From NCBI RefSeq assembly GCF_001261735.1, contig NZ_CVRP01000006.1, positions 124,001 through 188,000 of the forward strand: DNA of 64,000 nt. The letters run 5' to 3'. The notes beneath the pieces are model-generated. The model did not search any database and was not told where the DNA came from. It worked only from the letters and a program-made list of their open reading frames with translations. The translations under genes and the position numbers were made by a program. The DNA comes from Dysgonomonas sp. BGC7 (GTDB taxonomy: Bacteria > Bacteroidota > Bacteroidia > Bacteroidales > Dysgonomonadaceae). This document shows, piece after piece, positions 54,743-63,948 of the stretch. Each line of letters starts with the position of its first letter. Positions within the stretch are counted from its first letter, which is position 1.

Positions 54743-55354
54743 TTATTTTATAGATTTACCGTATAATACAGGGTTTAGTGAAGGATCGTTGTACATCTTC
54801 ATCTGCTTATATACCTTCATATATTTTTTTCCCGATTCTATATCTTCCAACAATTCTTCTATGGCTGTAGAAAGATCTCTTCTTTGTGTAAGAAGTGTGT
54901 CTAGTTTGTTCTTTGCTTGTTCGCGGTGTTCTACAGAAGAGTTTTCCCTATCAGCCTCTTGTTGCATATGATATATTTTCAGAGCTAAAATAGAGAGCCT
55001 GTCGAGAGCCCATGCCGGACTTTCTGTATTTATGCGGGCATCTGGAAGTGCTTTCGTATCTTTGTATTTGTCAAGGAAATAGCTGTCTATCAATTCTACA
55101 AGGTCTGTCCTATCCTGATTCGATTTGTCTATTCTTCTCTTTATCCCAAGAGCGTCTTGCGGGTTAATGTCGGGATCTCTGATTATATCTTCAAGATGCC
55201 ACTGTACGGTATCTATCCAGTTTTTAAGATACAAATAATACTCTATTGATTTAACCGTATAAGGGTTATTTACAGGCGCATCTACATTATCCATTGTGTG
55301 ATAATCAGATATCGTTTTATCAAAGATGGCATTACTTAATTCAGTAAAAGTCAT
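54743..55354 (-). CDS. DUF4254 protein
   Basis: The 203-residue helical protein has VKSIEYYLYLKNWIDTVQWHLEDIIRDP, ALGIKRRIDKSNQDRTDLVELID and a coiled-coil C-terminus (EHREQAKNKLDTLLTQ). DUF4254 genes commonly sit beside heptosyltransferases in Bacteroidetes, as here (28 bp gap). It may assist LPS assembly but its function is unknown. The yifB gene lies 10 bp upstream. Confidence 0.85.
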   Translation of the reverse strand: MTFTELSNAIFDKTISDYHTMDNVDAPVNNPYTVKSIEYYLYLKNWIDTVQWHLEDIIRDPDINPQDALGIKRRIDKSNQDRTDLVELIDSYFLDKYKDTKALPDARINTESPAWALDRLSILALKIYHMQQEADRENSSVEHREQAKNKLDTLLTQRRDLSTAIEELLEDIESGKKYMKVYKQMKMYNDPSLNPVLYGKSIK

Positions 55355-55364
55355 ATTTTATATT

Positions 55365-56909
55365 TTATAATTTATTCCCCCAATTTTCCCTATCCAAATT
55401 TCGGTAATTAATTGCTTCTGCCAAATGTTTTGGCAATAATTTTTCAGAATTATCCAAATCGGCAATCGTGCGCGATACTTTTAATATGCGGTCGTAGGCT
55501 CTTGCTGATAGGTTAAATCTATCCATTGCTGTTTTTAATAGTTGAAGCCCATCGCTGTCAGGTGAAGCATACTTTGCCAGCAGCTTTGGAGTCATTTGAG
55601 CATTGCAATGTATATTTTCTTCTTTCTCGAACCGCTTGTTTTGTATTTCCCTTGCTTTTATGATGCGTTTTCTTATTGCTTCACTCGTTTCGGCCGGAGT
55701 TGTATCTGATATTTTTTCGAAAGGTACGGGAATAATCTCAATGTGTATATCTATACGATCCAATAATGGCCCTGAAATTTTATTCAGATATTTCTGTACA
55801 GATCCTCCAGGACATACGCATTCTTTTTCCGGATGGTTATAGTAGCCACAGGGACAAGGATTCATCGATGATACAAGCATAAAACTTGCAGGATATTCTA
55901 CCGAAAATCTAGATCTTGATATTGCAATTTTGCGGTCTTCGAGCGGTTGACGCATGACTTCTAATACACTGCGACTAAATTCAGGTAATTCGTCAAGGAA
56001 TAAAACACCGTTGTGTGCAAGGCTTATTTCTCCGGGCTGAGGATAGGCTCCTCCTCCCACTAATGCTACATCTGAGATTGTATGATGAGGGCTTCTGAAT
56101 GGGCGTTGTGACATTAAAGATGTTTCAGTACTGATTTTGCCTGCTACACTGTGTATTTTGGTAGTCTCAAGAGCTTCGTGTAGTGTAAAAGGAGGAAGAA
56201 TGGAGGGCATTCGTTTTGCCATCATAGACTTTCCTGCACCCGGAGGTCCTATCATTATAAGGTTATGACCACCTGCTGCTGCTACCTCTAATGCTCTTTT
56301 TACATTTTCCTGTCCTTTAACATCTGAAAAGTCAAATTCGAAGTATTGTTGGGCATCGTAAAATTCGGCACGGGTATCTACTTCCGTTTTGCTTAAAGTT
56401 TGTTCTCCGTTGAAGAATTCTACAACTTCTGTTATGTTATCAACCCCGTATACTTCAATGTTATTTACTACAGCGGCTTCTCTTGCATTTTTATTTGGTA
56501 AAATAAGACCTTTGAAACCTAATTCTCTTGCTTTTATTGCGATGGGTAATACTCCTTTTATGGGGAGTATACTACCGTCGAGGGATAGCTCTCCCATTAT
56601 GAGAAAGTCCTCCAGCTTGTCGTGTTCTATGCTTCCCGATGCTGCTAATATTCCAATAGCCAATGGAAGATCGTATGCTGTACCTTCTTTGCGAATATCA
56701 GCGGGAGACATATTTATAACGATTTGTTGTCGTGGAAATTTGTAACCGTTTACTTGCAGGGCTGAGATAATGCGTTCGTGGCTTTCTTTTACAGAAGCGT
56801 CAGGAAGCCCGACCAGCATAAATTTTATACCTTTAGAACAATTTACTTCTATTGTGATTAAGGTGGCTTCTATACCTTGTACAGCAGCTCCAAAAACCTT
56901 GACTAGCAT
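55365..56909 (-). CDS. YifB/ComM family Mg-chelatase-like AAA ATPase
   Basis: The 514-residue protein has an N-terminal Lon-protease-like domain (VKVFGAAVQGIEATLITIEVNC) and the AAA core with GPPGAGKSMMAKRMPSILPP. It also has RPFRSPHHTISDVALVGGG, NGVLFLDELPEF and the C-terminal zinc-like Cys cluster (CPCGYYNHPEKECVC). ComM homologues act in branch migration during transformation and recombination. It starts the minus-strand unit continuing to DUF4254, GT9 and GT4. Confidence 0.92.
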   Translation of the reverse strand: MLVKVFGAAVQGIEATLITIEVNCSKGIKFMLVGLPDASVKESHERIISALQVNGYKFPRQQIVINMSPADIRKEGTAYDLPLAIGILAASGSIEHDKLEDFLIMGELSLDGSILPIKGVLPIAIKARELGFKGLILPNKNAREAAVVNNIEVYGVDNITEVVEFFNGEQTLSKTEVDTRAEFYDAQQYFEFDFSDVKGQENVKRALEVAAAGGHNLIMIGPPGAGKSMMAKRMPSILPPFTLHEALETTKIHSVAGKISTETSLMSQRPFRSPHHTISDVALVGGGAYPQPGEISLAHNGVLFLDELPEFSRSVLEVMRQPLEDRKIAISRSRFSVEYPASFMLVSSMNPCPCGYYNHPEKECVCPGGSVQKYLNKISGPLLDRIDIHIEIIPVPFEKISDTTPAETSEAIRKRIIKAREIQNKRFEKEENIHCNAQMTPKLLAKYASPDSDGLQLLKTAMDRFNLSARAYDRILKVSRTIADLDNSEKLLPKHLAEAINYRNLDRENWGNKL

Positions 56910-56962
56910 CTACTCGCATGTTTTGTTAAAAAACAAAAGTAAGAAAATAAAATATACTTATG

Positions 56963-58096
56963 CTACTTTTGGTTACTAAGTTCCAGTTCTTTTAATTTCC
57001 CAGGCAGAGCAGAGATGCGCAAATCCCTTTCCAATATATAGCCTGTAGGAGAAATAAGAATATTATATGGTATTTCACGAATATAGTATGTGTCGAATGT
57101 TTTTGCGCCCCATCCTCCATTTACAGGTATGATATTCCACTTTATAGAATCTGAAATATTGTCGTCAAGAGGTTTTTGTTCTATATCCTTTACAATTGTT
57201 ACAAACTCGATATTTTTCTTTTGTTTTTTCAGTTCGTTATAAATTGCTATAGCATCTTTTTTTTCGTCTTTACATATATCGCATGTAGTGGAAACAAACG
57301 CAAGAAGGAGGTATTTTCCTCTAAAGTCTGTTAGCTGTATATTCTTGCCTTGTATGTTCGTTAATGAAAAATGAGGGGCATAAGTGCCAACAGATGATGC
57401 TTTAACTTTATCTCTGAATTTCTTTAATTCGGCAGTAAGAGGAAAGTCAATAGCCTTTCCTTTTAGTAAGGCGAGATTTTCGTCAAGACGAGGAAGAGCT
57501 GATTCGTCCTTGAAGAAATTGTTGATAAGCATGACACTTGCTATTTTGTCAGGATTCGCTTTTATATATGCAGCTGCTATATTCGATAATTCGAAGTTTA
57601 TGTTTTTAAGCTCTACCACATAATCTTTTACAGGCAGGCTGTCATTGTTGGTGTTGCTTCCTCCCGTTGACATCAGAATATCTGCTCTGGATTTTAACAG
57701 CTCACTGTTTTTGTTCTTGAAAGAAGTAAGATCGTCATTAACACTTCCACCTTTAACGTCTATCAGATCAGTGTATAAGAGGTCTCCTTCTATTTTTACA
57801 TCCCATCCTTTATCTACAAGAATGAAAGTGTTTTTTATATTCTCGTTAAAATAGAGTGACATTACGGTAAGAGTATCTATTTCACCTTCGAATGAGAATT
57901 CTCCGTTTTTGTCTATTGTAATTGTTGTAACATGTACAGAGTCGCCACGCTCATACGAAGCGTAAAAATGACCAGCTTCGGCATTTGCCAACTTGCCCTC
58001 TACTTTGTAAATATTAGGGTCTCTATTACAAGAAGATATTAATGTGATTAATAATAGAATAACTGTATATAGATATATATTGATTTTAGACCCCAT
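56963..58096 (-). CDS. Lipoprotein thiol-disulfide redoxin (DUF4369 + TlpA-like)
   Basis: The 377-residue lipoprotein has lipobox LISSC near residue 22. The N-terminal DUF4369-type beta domain (residues about 25-135) is followed by a thioredoxin domain with FSLTNIQGKNIQLTDFRGKYLLL and the active site TTCDICKDEK (Cys-x2-Cys). It should reduce or maintain thiols in periplasmic proteins. The gene is monocistronic, with its own -7 box at 58150-58143. Confidence 0.9.
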   Translation of the reverse strand: MGSKINIYLYTVILLLITLISSCNRDPNIYKVEGKLANAEAGHFYASYERGDSVHVTTITIDKNGEFSFEGEIDTLTVMSLYFNENIKNTFILVDKGWDVKIEGDLLYTDLIDVKGGSVNDDLTSFKNKNSELLKSRADILMSTGGSNTNNDSLPVKDYVVELKNINFELSNIAAAYIKANPDKIASVMLINNFFKDESALPRLDENLALLKGKAIDFPLTAELKKFRDKVKASSVGTYAPHFSLTNIQGKNIQLTDFRGKYLLLAFVSTTCDICKDEKKDAIAIYNELKKQKKNIEFVTIVKDIEQKPLDDNISDSIKWNIIPVNGGWGAKTFDTYYIREIPYNILISPTGYILERDLRISALPGKLKELELSNQK

Positions 58097-58142
58097 CTTT
58101 TAGCAATTTTGTTTGATTACCACTTTTTCTTATTATAACGTA

Positions 58143-58150
58143 CAAAGATA
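58143..58150 (-). promoter_or_regulatory. -7 box (TATCTTTG) for redoxin lipoprotein
   Basis: It lies 46 nt before ATG 58096. Confidence 0.55.
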
Positions 58151-58293
58151 CCTTTTATTTTTAAAACGTTTAAAAAAATAAAATTGTTCTAAAAAAAACT
58201 AATTCCTCTCTATTTTGCTCTGCTAGCTCATTTAATCATAGTTCCATTTCTATTAAACTGTCAGGAAGTTAAATCTTCAAGGGAGAAAAACAT

Positions 58294-58301
58294 TATCTTT
58301 G
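58294..58301 (+). promoter_or_regulatory. -7 box (TATCTTTG) for DPP IV unit
   Basis: It lies 23 nt before ATG 58325. Confidence 0.6.
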
Positions 58302-58324
58302 TATTCTCAAAAAACAAGATAGAT

Positions 58325-60484
58325 ATGAGGTTCACGCACTTTATTTTTTTAGCTACAAGTTTATTACTCCCAATGAAATCATATAGTCAAGATATTCCCC
58401 TGACACTGGAAGACCTTATTCCGGGAGGGAAAACATATTACAAGTATCGTGCCGAAATGCCGCGTCAACTGACTTGGTATGGAGAAAATCTAGTGTATGC
58501 AAAAGGAGACTCCTTGATGATTGCTCCTTATACAGACAAAGAAAAACCCAAAGTGTTGCTTACCTTGGCTGATATAAACAATAGTATTCAGATCGATCAG
58601 TCTCAAAAGCCCGGCTCGTTGAATAGAGTACAGTTTGTTTCTCCTCAGTCACACTTACTTCGTATTGTTTCCGGAGGAAGTATATACCTGTATGATATGG
58701 TTACAAAAACGGTTAAGGCAGAATATAAATCTTTGGAAAAAGCTGAAAATCGTGATTGGGCAGAAGGAACAGACTATATGGCATATACAAAAGATAATAA
58801 TTTGTATATACAAGATGGAAAAGGTAAGGAAATCGCTGTAACTAACGAAAGCAATAAAGGAGTTGTTAGTGGGCAGACAGTTCATCGCAACGAATTTGGA
58901 ATAGATAAAGGTACATTTTGGTCTCCTCAAGGAGATTTGTTAGCTTTCTACAAGATGGATGAGACAATGGTAACTGATTATCCTTTGGTAGACATTTCTG
59001 CCCGGGTGGCTCGTCTTAAAGATATAAAATATCCAATGGCAGGAATGAAAAGTCATCATGTTACTATTGGTATTTACAACCCCGTAACGAATAATACAGT
59101 CTTTCTAAATACAGGAACTCCTAAAGAGAAATATCTAACTAATGTAACTTGGAGCCCCGATGGCAAATCTGTATATATTGCAGAACTAAACAGAGGGCAA
59201 GATACATGTGTGTTGAAGAGCTATAATGCAGCTAGTGGAAAACTCGAAGCAACTTTGTTTACAGAAACGCATAAAAAATATGTAGAGCCTGAACATGGCG
59301 CTATTTTCTTGAAGAGTGATCCTTCCAAGTTCTTATGGTTTAGCAAACGTGATGGCTTCAATCATCTGTATTTGTATGATGTGTCGGGGAAATTAATCAG
59401 GCAAATCACATCGGGCAGTTGGGATGTTTTGTCTGTATTGGGATTTGACGAAAAAGGAGAAAATCTGTTCTATCTTTCTGCGGAGGCTAGTCCCATTGAA
59501 AAACATATATACAAACTGGACCTTAAGACAGGGAAGAAAATTCAGCTTTCGAAAGAAGAAGGGATGCATTCTGCTATGTTGAGCGCTTCGGGCAGATATA
59601 TAAGTGATGTATATAATTCTCAATACAATGCTGGAAAAGCTGCCATAACTGATACTAAAACAAATAAAACTCATATATTTCATTCTGCAAAAGATCCTTT
59701 TAGGAACACGAAATTGCCTGAAATAACGCTTGGATCTATTAAAACCGATGATGGTAAGACCGATTTGTACTATCGGTTGGTTAAGCCGTTAAACTTTGAT
59801 CCAAACAAAAAGTATCCCGTTGTGGTTTACGTATATGGAGGCCCTCATTCGCAGATGGTAAACAATTCGTGGATGGCTCAGACCAGAGGGTGGGAGATCT
59901 ATATGGCGGAGAAAGGATATATTGCATTCTCTCTCGACAATAGAGGTACAAGCAACAGAGGATTCGATTTCGAAAACATCACACATCGCCAACTTGGGGT
60001 AGTAGAAACAAAAGACCAGATGTCAGGTGTGGCCTATTTGAAATCATTGCCTTATGTCGATGCCGATCGTATAGGCGTGCATGGATGGAGTTTTGGTGGT
60101 TTTATGACAATGAACCTGATGCTTCGTCACTCCGATGTGTTCAAAGTTGGTGTAGCCGGAGGGCCTGTTACCGACTGGAAGTATTATGAGATAATGTACG
60201 GAGAACGTTATATGGATAGTCCACAGGAAAATCCTGAAGGATATAAAGAGACGAGTATGGTAAACCGTGCGAGCGATCTCAAAGGGCGTTTGCTTATTAT
60301 TCATGGTGATGAAGACCCTACTGTTGTTATGCAACATAGTCTTCAGTTTATCAAGTCTGCCATAGGTAAAGGTACTCATCCCGACTTTTTCGTTTATCCC
60401 GGTCATGGTCACAATATGATAGGTCGCGATCGTGTACATCTGCACGAACATATAACGCGATACTTTGATGACTTTTTGAAATAA
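58325..60484 (+). CDS. Dipeptidyl peptidase IV-type serine peptidase (S9)
   Basis: The 719-residue exported protein has a signal peptide (residues 1-21, ending YSQ). A seven/eight-bladed beta-propeller spans about residues 40-470, and the C-terminal alpha/beta hydrolase has nucleophile GWSFGGF, Asp in HGDEDPTV and His in PGHGHNMIG. DPP IV releases X-Pro dipeptides from peptide N-termini. Family-typical DW-x-x-E motif pieces are present. A TATCTTTG box (58294-58301) gives a leader of about 20 nt. It starts a five-gene unit. Confidence 0.93.
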   Translation: MRFTHFIFLATSLLLPMKSYSQDIPLTLEDLIPGGKTYYKYRAEMPRQLTWYGENLVYAKGDSLMIAPYTDKEKPKVLLTLADINNSIQIDQSQKPGSLNRVQFVSPQSHLLRIVSGGSIYLYDMVTKTVKAEYKSLEKAENRDWAEGTDYMAYTKDNNLYIQDGKGKEIAVTNESNKGVVSGQTVHRNEFGIDKGTFWSPQGDLLAFYKMDETMVTDYPLVDISARVARLKDIKYPMAGMKSHHVTIGIYNPVTNNTVFLNTGTPKEKYLTNVTWSPDGKSVYIAELNRGQDTCVLKSYNAASGKLEATLFTETHKKYVEPEHGAIFLKSDPSKFLWFSKRDGFNHLYLYDVSGKLIRQITSGSWDVLSVLGFDEKGENLFYLSAEASPIEKHIYKLDLKTGKKIQLSKEEGMHSAMLSASGRYISDVYNSQYNAGKAAITDTKTNKTHIFHSAKDPFRNTKLPEITLGSIKTDDGKTDLYYRLVKPLNFDPNKKYPVVVYVYGGPHSQMVNNSWMAQTRGWEIYMAEKGYIAFSLDNRGTSNRGFDFENITHRQLGVVETKDQMSGVAYLKSLPYVDADRIGVHGWSFGGFMTMNLMLRHSDVFKVGVAGGPVTDWKYYEIMYGERYMDSPQENPEGYKETSMVNRASDLKGRLLIIHGDEDPTVVMQHSLQFIKSAIGKGTHPDFFVYPGHGHNMIGRDRVHLHEHITRYFDDFLK

Positions 60485-60490
60485 CAGCTT

Positions 60491-60871
60491 ATGCCTACAA
60501 TAAAGATAGAATTAATAGAAGGGCTGGAGAAGCAAATGCTTTTTGATCTTCGGGATGTTGTGACAGATGCTGTCGTATATACTCTGCAAATGCCTGCCGA
60601 TGACAGAAATGTACGTGTTATTGAATATCGTGCAGGTTTCTTTGAAATGAAGCCTCCCTATGAAATTCTTATAGAAATAGCCCTGTTTTCGGGTAGAACA
60701 AAAGAAACAAAAAAGAAATTATTCAGAGCTATTGTTGATAACGTTGAGAAAATCGGTGTCAATAAAGATAAAATAATGATTATGCTGAATGAGCAACCCC
60801 CTCAAAACTGGGGTGTAAAAAGAGGAATACCGGCGGACGAGGCTCCTCTTGACTTTAAAATTAATATTTGA
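60491..60871 (+). CDS. Tautomerase-fold family protein
   Basis: The 126-residue protein starts MPTIKIELIEG. Pro2 becomes the catalytic Pro1 after Met removal, as in 4-oxalocrotonate tautomerase relatives. It is longer than the 62-residue 4-OT subunit and closer to tandem-fold members. No substrate can be named. It is 6 bp after the peptidase gene and upstream of queD. Confidence 0.82.
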   Translation: MPTIKIELIEGLEKQMLFDLRDVVTDAVVYTLQMPADDRNVRVIEYRAGFFEMKPPYEILIEIALFSGRTKETKKKLFRAIVDNVEKIGVNKDKIMIMLNEQPPQNWGVKRGIPADEAPLDFKINI

Positions 60872-60905
60872 GACAAGATAATATTAAATAATAGATCAAC
60901 CATAC

Positions 60906-61268
60906 ATGTACAAAATAAGTAAACAATTCTCATTTTCGGCTTCCCATATTCTTGAGGGTTTGCCGGAAGAACATCCTTGCTCGCGGCTACATGGACACAA
61001 CTATGTGGTAACAGTTCACTTGAGAGCCGAAAAACTAAATGCAGTCGGTTTTGTAAAAGATTACAGAGAACTGGACAATGTAAAACAATATATAGACAAT
61101 ACTCTAGATCACAGACATCTTAACGATGTTTTTGATTTTAATCCCACTGCCGAAAATATTGCCAAATACCTCTATGACGTCTTTCGGAAAGATTTGTCCG
61201 AACTATACGCGGTAGAAGTATCGGAAACGCCTAAAACAACTGCTATATATGAAGTTGAATGTAAATGA
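60906..61268 (+). CDS. queD: 6-carboxy-5,6,7,8-tetrahydropterin synthase QueD
   Basis: The 120-residue protein has the zinc-His motif FSASHIL (His14 region) and LHGHNY, plus the catalytic Cys in HPCSRLHGHNY. It also has LDHRHLND and the terminal Glu in VEVSETPKTTAIYE. It forms 6-carboxytetrahydropterin from dihydroneopterin triphosphate in queuosine synthesis. It overlaps queE by 20 bp, so the genes are translationally coupled. Confidence 0.93.
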   Translation: MYKISKQFSFSASHILEGLPEEHPCSRLHGHNYVVTVHLRAEKLNAVGFVKDYRELDNVKQYIDNTLDHRHLNDVFDFNPTAENIAKYLYDVFRKDLSELYAVEVSETPKTTAIYEVECK

Positions 61269-61830
61269 GATTTTCTACTCTTTGCAAGGTGAAGGTGGGA
61301 GAAGTGGAGAGCCTTCTATATTTATTCGCCTAACGAAGTGTAATCTGGCGTGTAGTTTCTGCGATACTGATTTTGCAGAAGGAGAAGATATGTCTATTGA
61401 TGATATCCTGAATAGGATAAAACCTTTCCCATGTAAGTGGATTATATGGACAGGAGGAGAACCTACAATCCAACTAAAAGATGAACATCTCGAAGTGTTT
61501 CGTCAACATGGATATATGCAGGCGATAGAAACAAATGGTACACGCAGAGTTCCTTCGTTGATAGACTATATCACATGTAGCCCTAAACAAGACTACGGCA
61601 GTATTAAAGGCCGAATTCCGAAAGTTGAAGAAATACGTATTCCTATTGCTGTGGGAGATACACTTCCTGATGTATCGGTCTTTCCTGTGGCTGATAATTA
61701 TTTTCTCAGTCCTATTTTCGATGGAGATAAGATAAATCAGGCTAATGTCGACTATTGTGTTGCCTTGATAAAAGATAATCCCCAATGGCGCTTGAGCCTT
61801 CAAATACACAAACTGATACATATAGAATAG
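61249..61830 (+). CDS. queE: 7-carboxy-7-deazaguanine synthase QueE (radical SAM)
   Basis: The 193-residue radical SAM enzyme has the cluster motif LTKCNLACSFCDTDF (Cys-x3-Cys-x2-Cys). It also has SLQGEGGRSGEPSIF at the N-terminus, WTGGEPTIQ and CSPKQDYGSI. It converts 6-carboxytetrahydropterin to 7-carboxy-7-deazaguanine. The start overlaps queD by 20 bp. queC is not seen in this window. Confidence 0.93.
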   Translation: MKLNVNEIFYSLQGEGGRSGEPSIFIRLTKCNLACSFCDTDFAEGEDMSIDDILNRIKPFPCKWIIWTGGEPTIQLKDEHLEVFRQHGYMQAIETNGTRRVPSLIDYITCSPKQDYGSIKGRIPKVEEIRIPIAVGDTLPDVSVFPVADNYFLSPIFDGDKINQANVDYCVALIKDNPQWRLSLQIHKLIHIE

Positions 61831-61835
61831 GCGGG

Positions 61836-62750
61836 ATGGAGAAATTTGAACTCGATATACTGGGTTGCGGTTCTGCCACACCTACTACGCTTCATAACCC
61901 TTCATCGCAAGTGTTGAATATAAGAGAAAAGCTATTCATGATAGACTGCGGTGAGGGTACTCAACTGCAATTTAGGCGAAGTAAATTGAGATTTGGTCGT
62001 TTAAACCAAATTTTCATATCTCACCTGCATGGAGATCATTGCTTCGGTCTTATTGGCCTTATATCCACTTTGGCTTTGCTTGGTCGTACAGGCGATTTGT
62101 TTATTCATTCAGTTGCAGGTTTAGAGAGAACTCTTCGTGCAGAACTTGATTTCTTTTGCCGCGACAATCCTTTTCAAGTAAAGATAAATGTATTCGATCC
62201 TCATAATAGTGAAACTATATACGAAGACAGATCACTTACTGTAAAGACAATACCGCTTTCTCATCGGGTACCTTGTGCAGGTTTTCTGTTTCAGGAGAAG
62301 CAGAAGGAAGCTCATCTTTTGCCCGACATGATTAAGTTCTATAATATACCTGTAAAAGAGCTGTCACGCATAAAACAGGGAGCGGATTTTATTACCGAAG
62401 AAGGAAAAGTTGTACCCAATGGTATCTTGACCAAACCTTCGGAGCCGGCTCGCTCATACGCATACTGTTCCGATACGGCATACGATGAGAGGATTGTTCC
62501 TCTTATAGAAGGTGTAGATTTGCTTTATCACGAATCTACTTTTGCCGATTCAGATATTGCCCGTGCCAAAGAGACAGGGCATTCTACTGCCCGTCAGGCG
62601 GCACAGATCGCAAAAATGGCAAAGGTTAAGAAGTTAATGCTGGGGCATTTTTCGGCTCGTTATCCTGATAATAGTATCTTGCTGGAAGAAGCCCGGGAGA
62701 TATTTCCTGAGACCATATTAGCCAACGAAGGCTTACGTGAAAAATTGTAA
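61836..62750 (+). CDS. rnz: Ribonuclease Z
   Basis: The 304-residue metallo-beta-lactamase protein has the motif SHLHGDHCFGLIG (His-x-His-x-Asp-His), the C-terminal YHESTFADSD block and LGHFSARY. These define tRNA 3' endonuclease RNase Z. I chose ATG 61836, which gives MEKFELDILGCGSATPT. An upstream in-frame start at 61785 would overlap queE. It ends the DPP-tautomerase-queD-queE-rnz unit. Confidence 0.95.
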   Translation: MEKFELDILGCGSATPTTLHNPSSQVLNIREKLFMIDCGEGTQLQFRRSKLRFGRLNQIFISHLHGDHCFGLIGLISTLALLGRTGDLFIHSVAGLERTLRAELDFFCRDNPFQVKINVFDPHNSETIYEDRSLTVKTIPLSHRVPCAGFLFQEKQKEAHLLPDMIKFYNIPVKELSRIKQGADFITEEGKVVPNGILTKPSEPARSYAYCSDTAYDERIVPLIEGVDLLYHESTFADSDIARAKETGHSTARQAAQIAKMAKVKKLMLGHFSARYPDNSILLEEAREIFPETILANEGLREKL

Positions 62751-62799
62751 AATGAAGAGCATTTTTCTCTTTTTTTATTCTTTTCTAACTATTAATCTC

Positions 62800-62807
62800 T
62801 ATATTTG
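62800..62807 (+). promoter_or_regulatory. -7 box (TATATTTG) for CTD-like gene
   Basis: It lies 19 nt before ATG 62827. Confidence 0.55.
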
Positions 62808-62826
62808 TGTCAGTTAGGCGTGAAGT

Positions 62827-63156
62827 ATGGTTAATTATAAGAAAATATTACTTCTTTTTTGTTTTGTATGCACAGCTATGACAGTTGTGTCCAAAACGTC
62901 TGATATCTCATTCCCTTCTCTGTCGGTAGAGCAGGATGATAAAACCATGACTTTGCGACTACTTATAAATGCTACTTCTTCAATAAAAATGGAGAATGTT
63001 CCTACAGTTGGTTATCTTGAGGTTTATAGCCTCTTGGGGGTAAAAGTAAAAAGTGTCAACCTCAAAAACTGTATTGGAGAATATCCTCTCGACTTACCTA
63101 AAGGCCTGTATATCTTAAAAGCAGGTAAAGTTGCTACAAAGGTAATCGTAAGATAA
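62827..63156 (+). CDS. Stand-alone type IX secretion C-terminal-domain-like protein
   Basis: The 109-residue protein has a signal peptide (residues 1-22). The rest is a single beta domain with VGYLEVYSLLGVKVKSVNL and LPKGLYILKAGKVATKVIVR. This is the Por-type C-terminal sorting pattern (Y-x-x-x-G-x-K, LPxGLY, KVxVR), normally found at the end of large secreted proteins. Here no cargo domain precedes it. A TATATTTG box lies at 62800-62807. Confidence 0.75.
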   Translation: MVNYKKILLLFCFVCTAMTVVSKTSDISFPSLSVEQDDKTMTLRLLINATSSIKMENVPTVGYLEVYSLLGVKVKSVNLKNCIGEYPLDLPKGLYILKAGKVATKVIVR

Positions 63157-63168
63157 ATAAATCCTCTT

Positions 63169-63948
63169 TTATTTTTTCTTCTTCCCACTCATGGACTCTA
63201 TAAGGAATTCCTGTAGTTTTTCGGGCGTTATATTGGCTTCTATCCTGCCTTCATCTACAAATGAGATTTTACCACGCTCCTCGGATATAACTATAACTTT
63301 TGCATCTGTTTCCTGCGATATACCCAATGCAGCCCTATGGCGTAGTCCGAACGATTTAGGTATGTCCTGATTCTGAGATATGGGTAGTATACATCCTGCA
63401 GCCTTTATCCTGTTTCCCGATATAATCATAGCCCCATCATGCAGAGGTGTATTCTTAAAGAATATGTTTTCTATAAGACGGGTACTTATATCAGCATCTA
63501 ATTTTTCTCCTGTATCTGCAAATTGGTTGAGAGACATCTCTTGTTGTATTACAATAAGTGCCCCTGTATATGTTTTAGCCAGATTCATACAGGCCAGAAC
63601 CATTGAAGTAATGGAGGAATCATGCACTTCGCTCACTCCTTTCGATCTGAATAGCCTCGAGAAGTAGCGGAAGGTTCGGTTTGAGCCTAATGAGATAAGA
63701 AAGCGCCGTATTTCGTCCTGAAAAATGATGATGAGTACGAAAAGCCCGATGTTTACAAATTTGTCGAGAATAGCTCCCATCAGACGCATCTGCAACACCT
63801 GCGATATTAGAATCCACAGAATGATGAAGGCCAATACTCCGTTAAAGATAGCTCCCGTTCCCGATTTAGATACAATGCGGTACAATTGGTACATTACTGT
63901 AGCTACCAGCAATATGTCAATTATATCCTTTATCCCAAAATTTTCCAT
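63169..63948 (-). CDS. cdaA: Diadenylate cyclase CdaA
   Basis: The 259-residue protein has three N-terminal hydrophobic helices (residues about 8-25, 35-55, 60-80) and the DAC domain. Its DGA motif is NTPLHDGAMII and its RHR motif is FGLRHRAALGIS. It joins two ATP to make c-di-AMP, used in potassium and envelope homeostasis. It is transcribed toward the CTD-like gene and its 5' end is close to the window edge. Confidence 0.94.
   Translation of the reverse strand: MENFGIKDIIDILLVATVMYQLYRIVSKSGTGAIFNGVLAFIILWILISQVLQMRLMGAILDKFVNIGLFVLIIIFQDEIRRFLISLGSNRTFRYFSRLFRSKGVSEVHDSSITSMVLACMNLAKTYTGALIVIQQEMSLNQFADTGEKLDADISTRLIENIFFKNTPLHDGAMIISGNRIKAAGCILPISQNQDIPKSFGLRHRAALGISQETDAKVIVISEERGKISFVDEGRIEANITPEKLQEFLIESMSGKKKK

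Noticed and set aside
62754-62776. Weak hairpin AAGAG/CTCTT after RNase Z
   Set aside because: A 5-bp A/T-rich stem is too weak to call a terminator, though the T-run is present.
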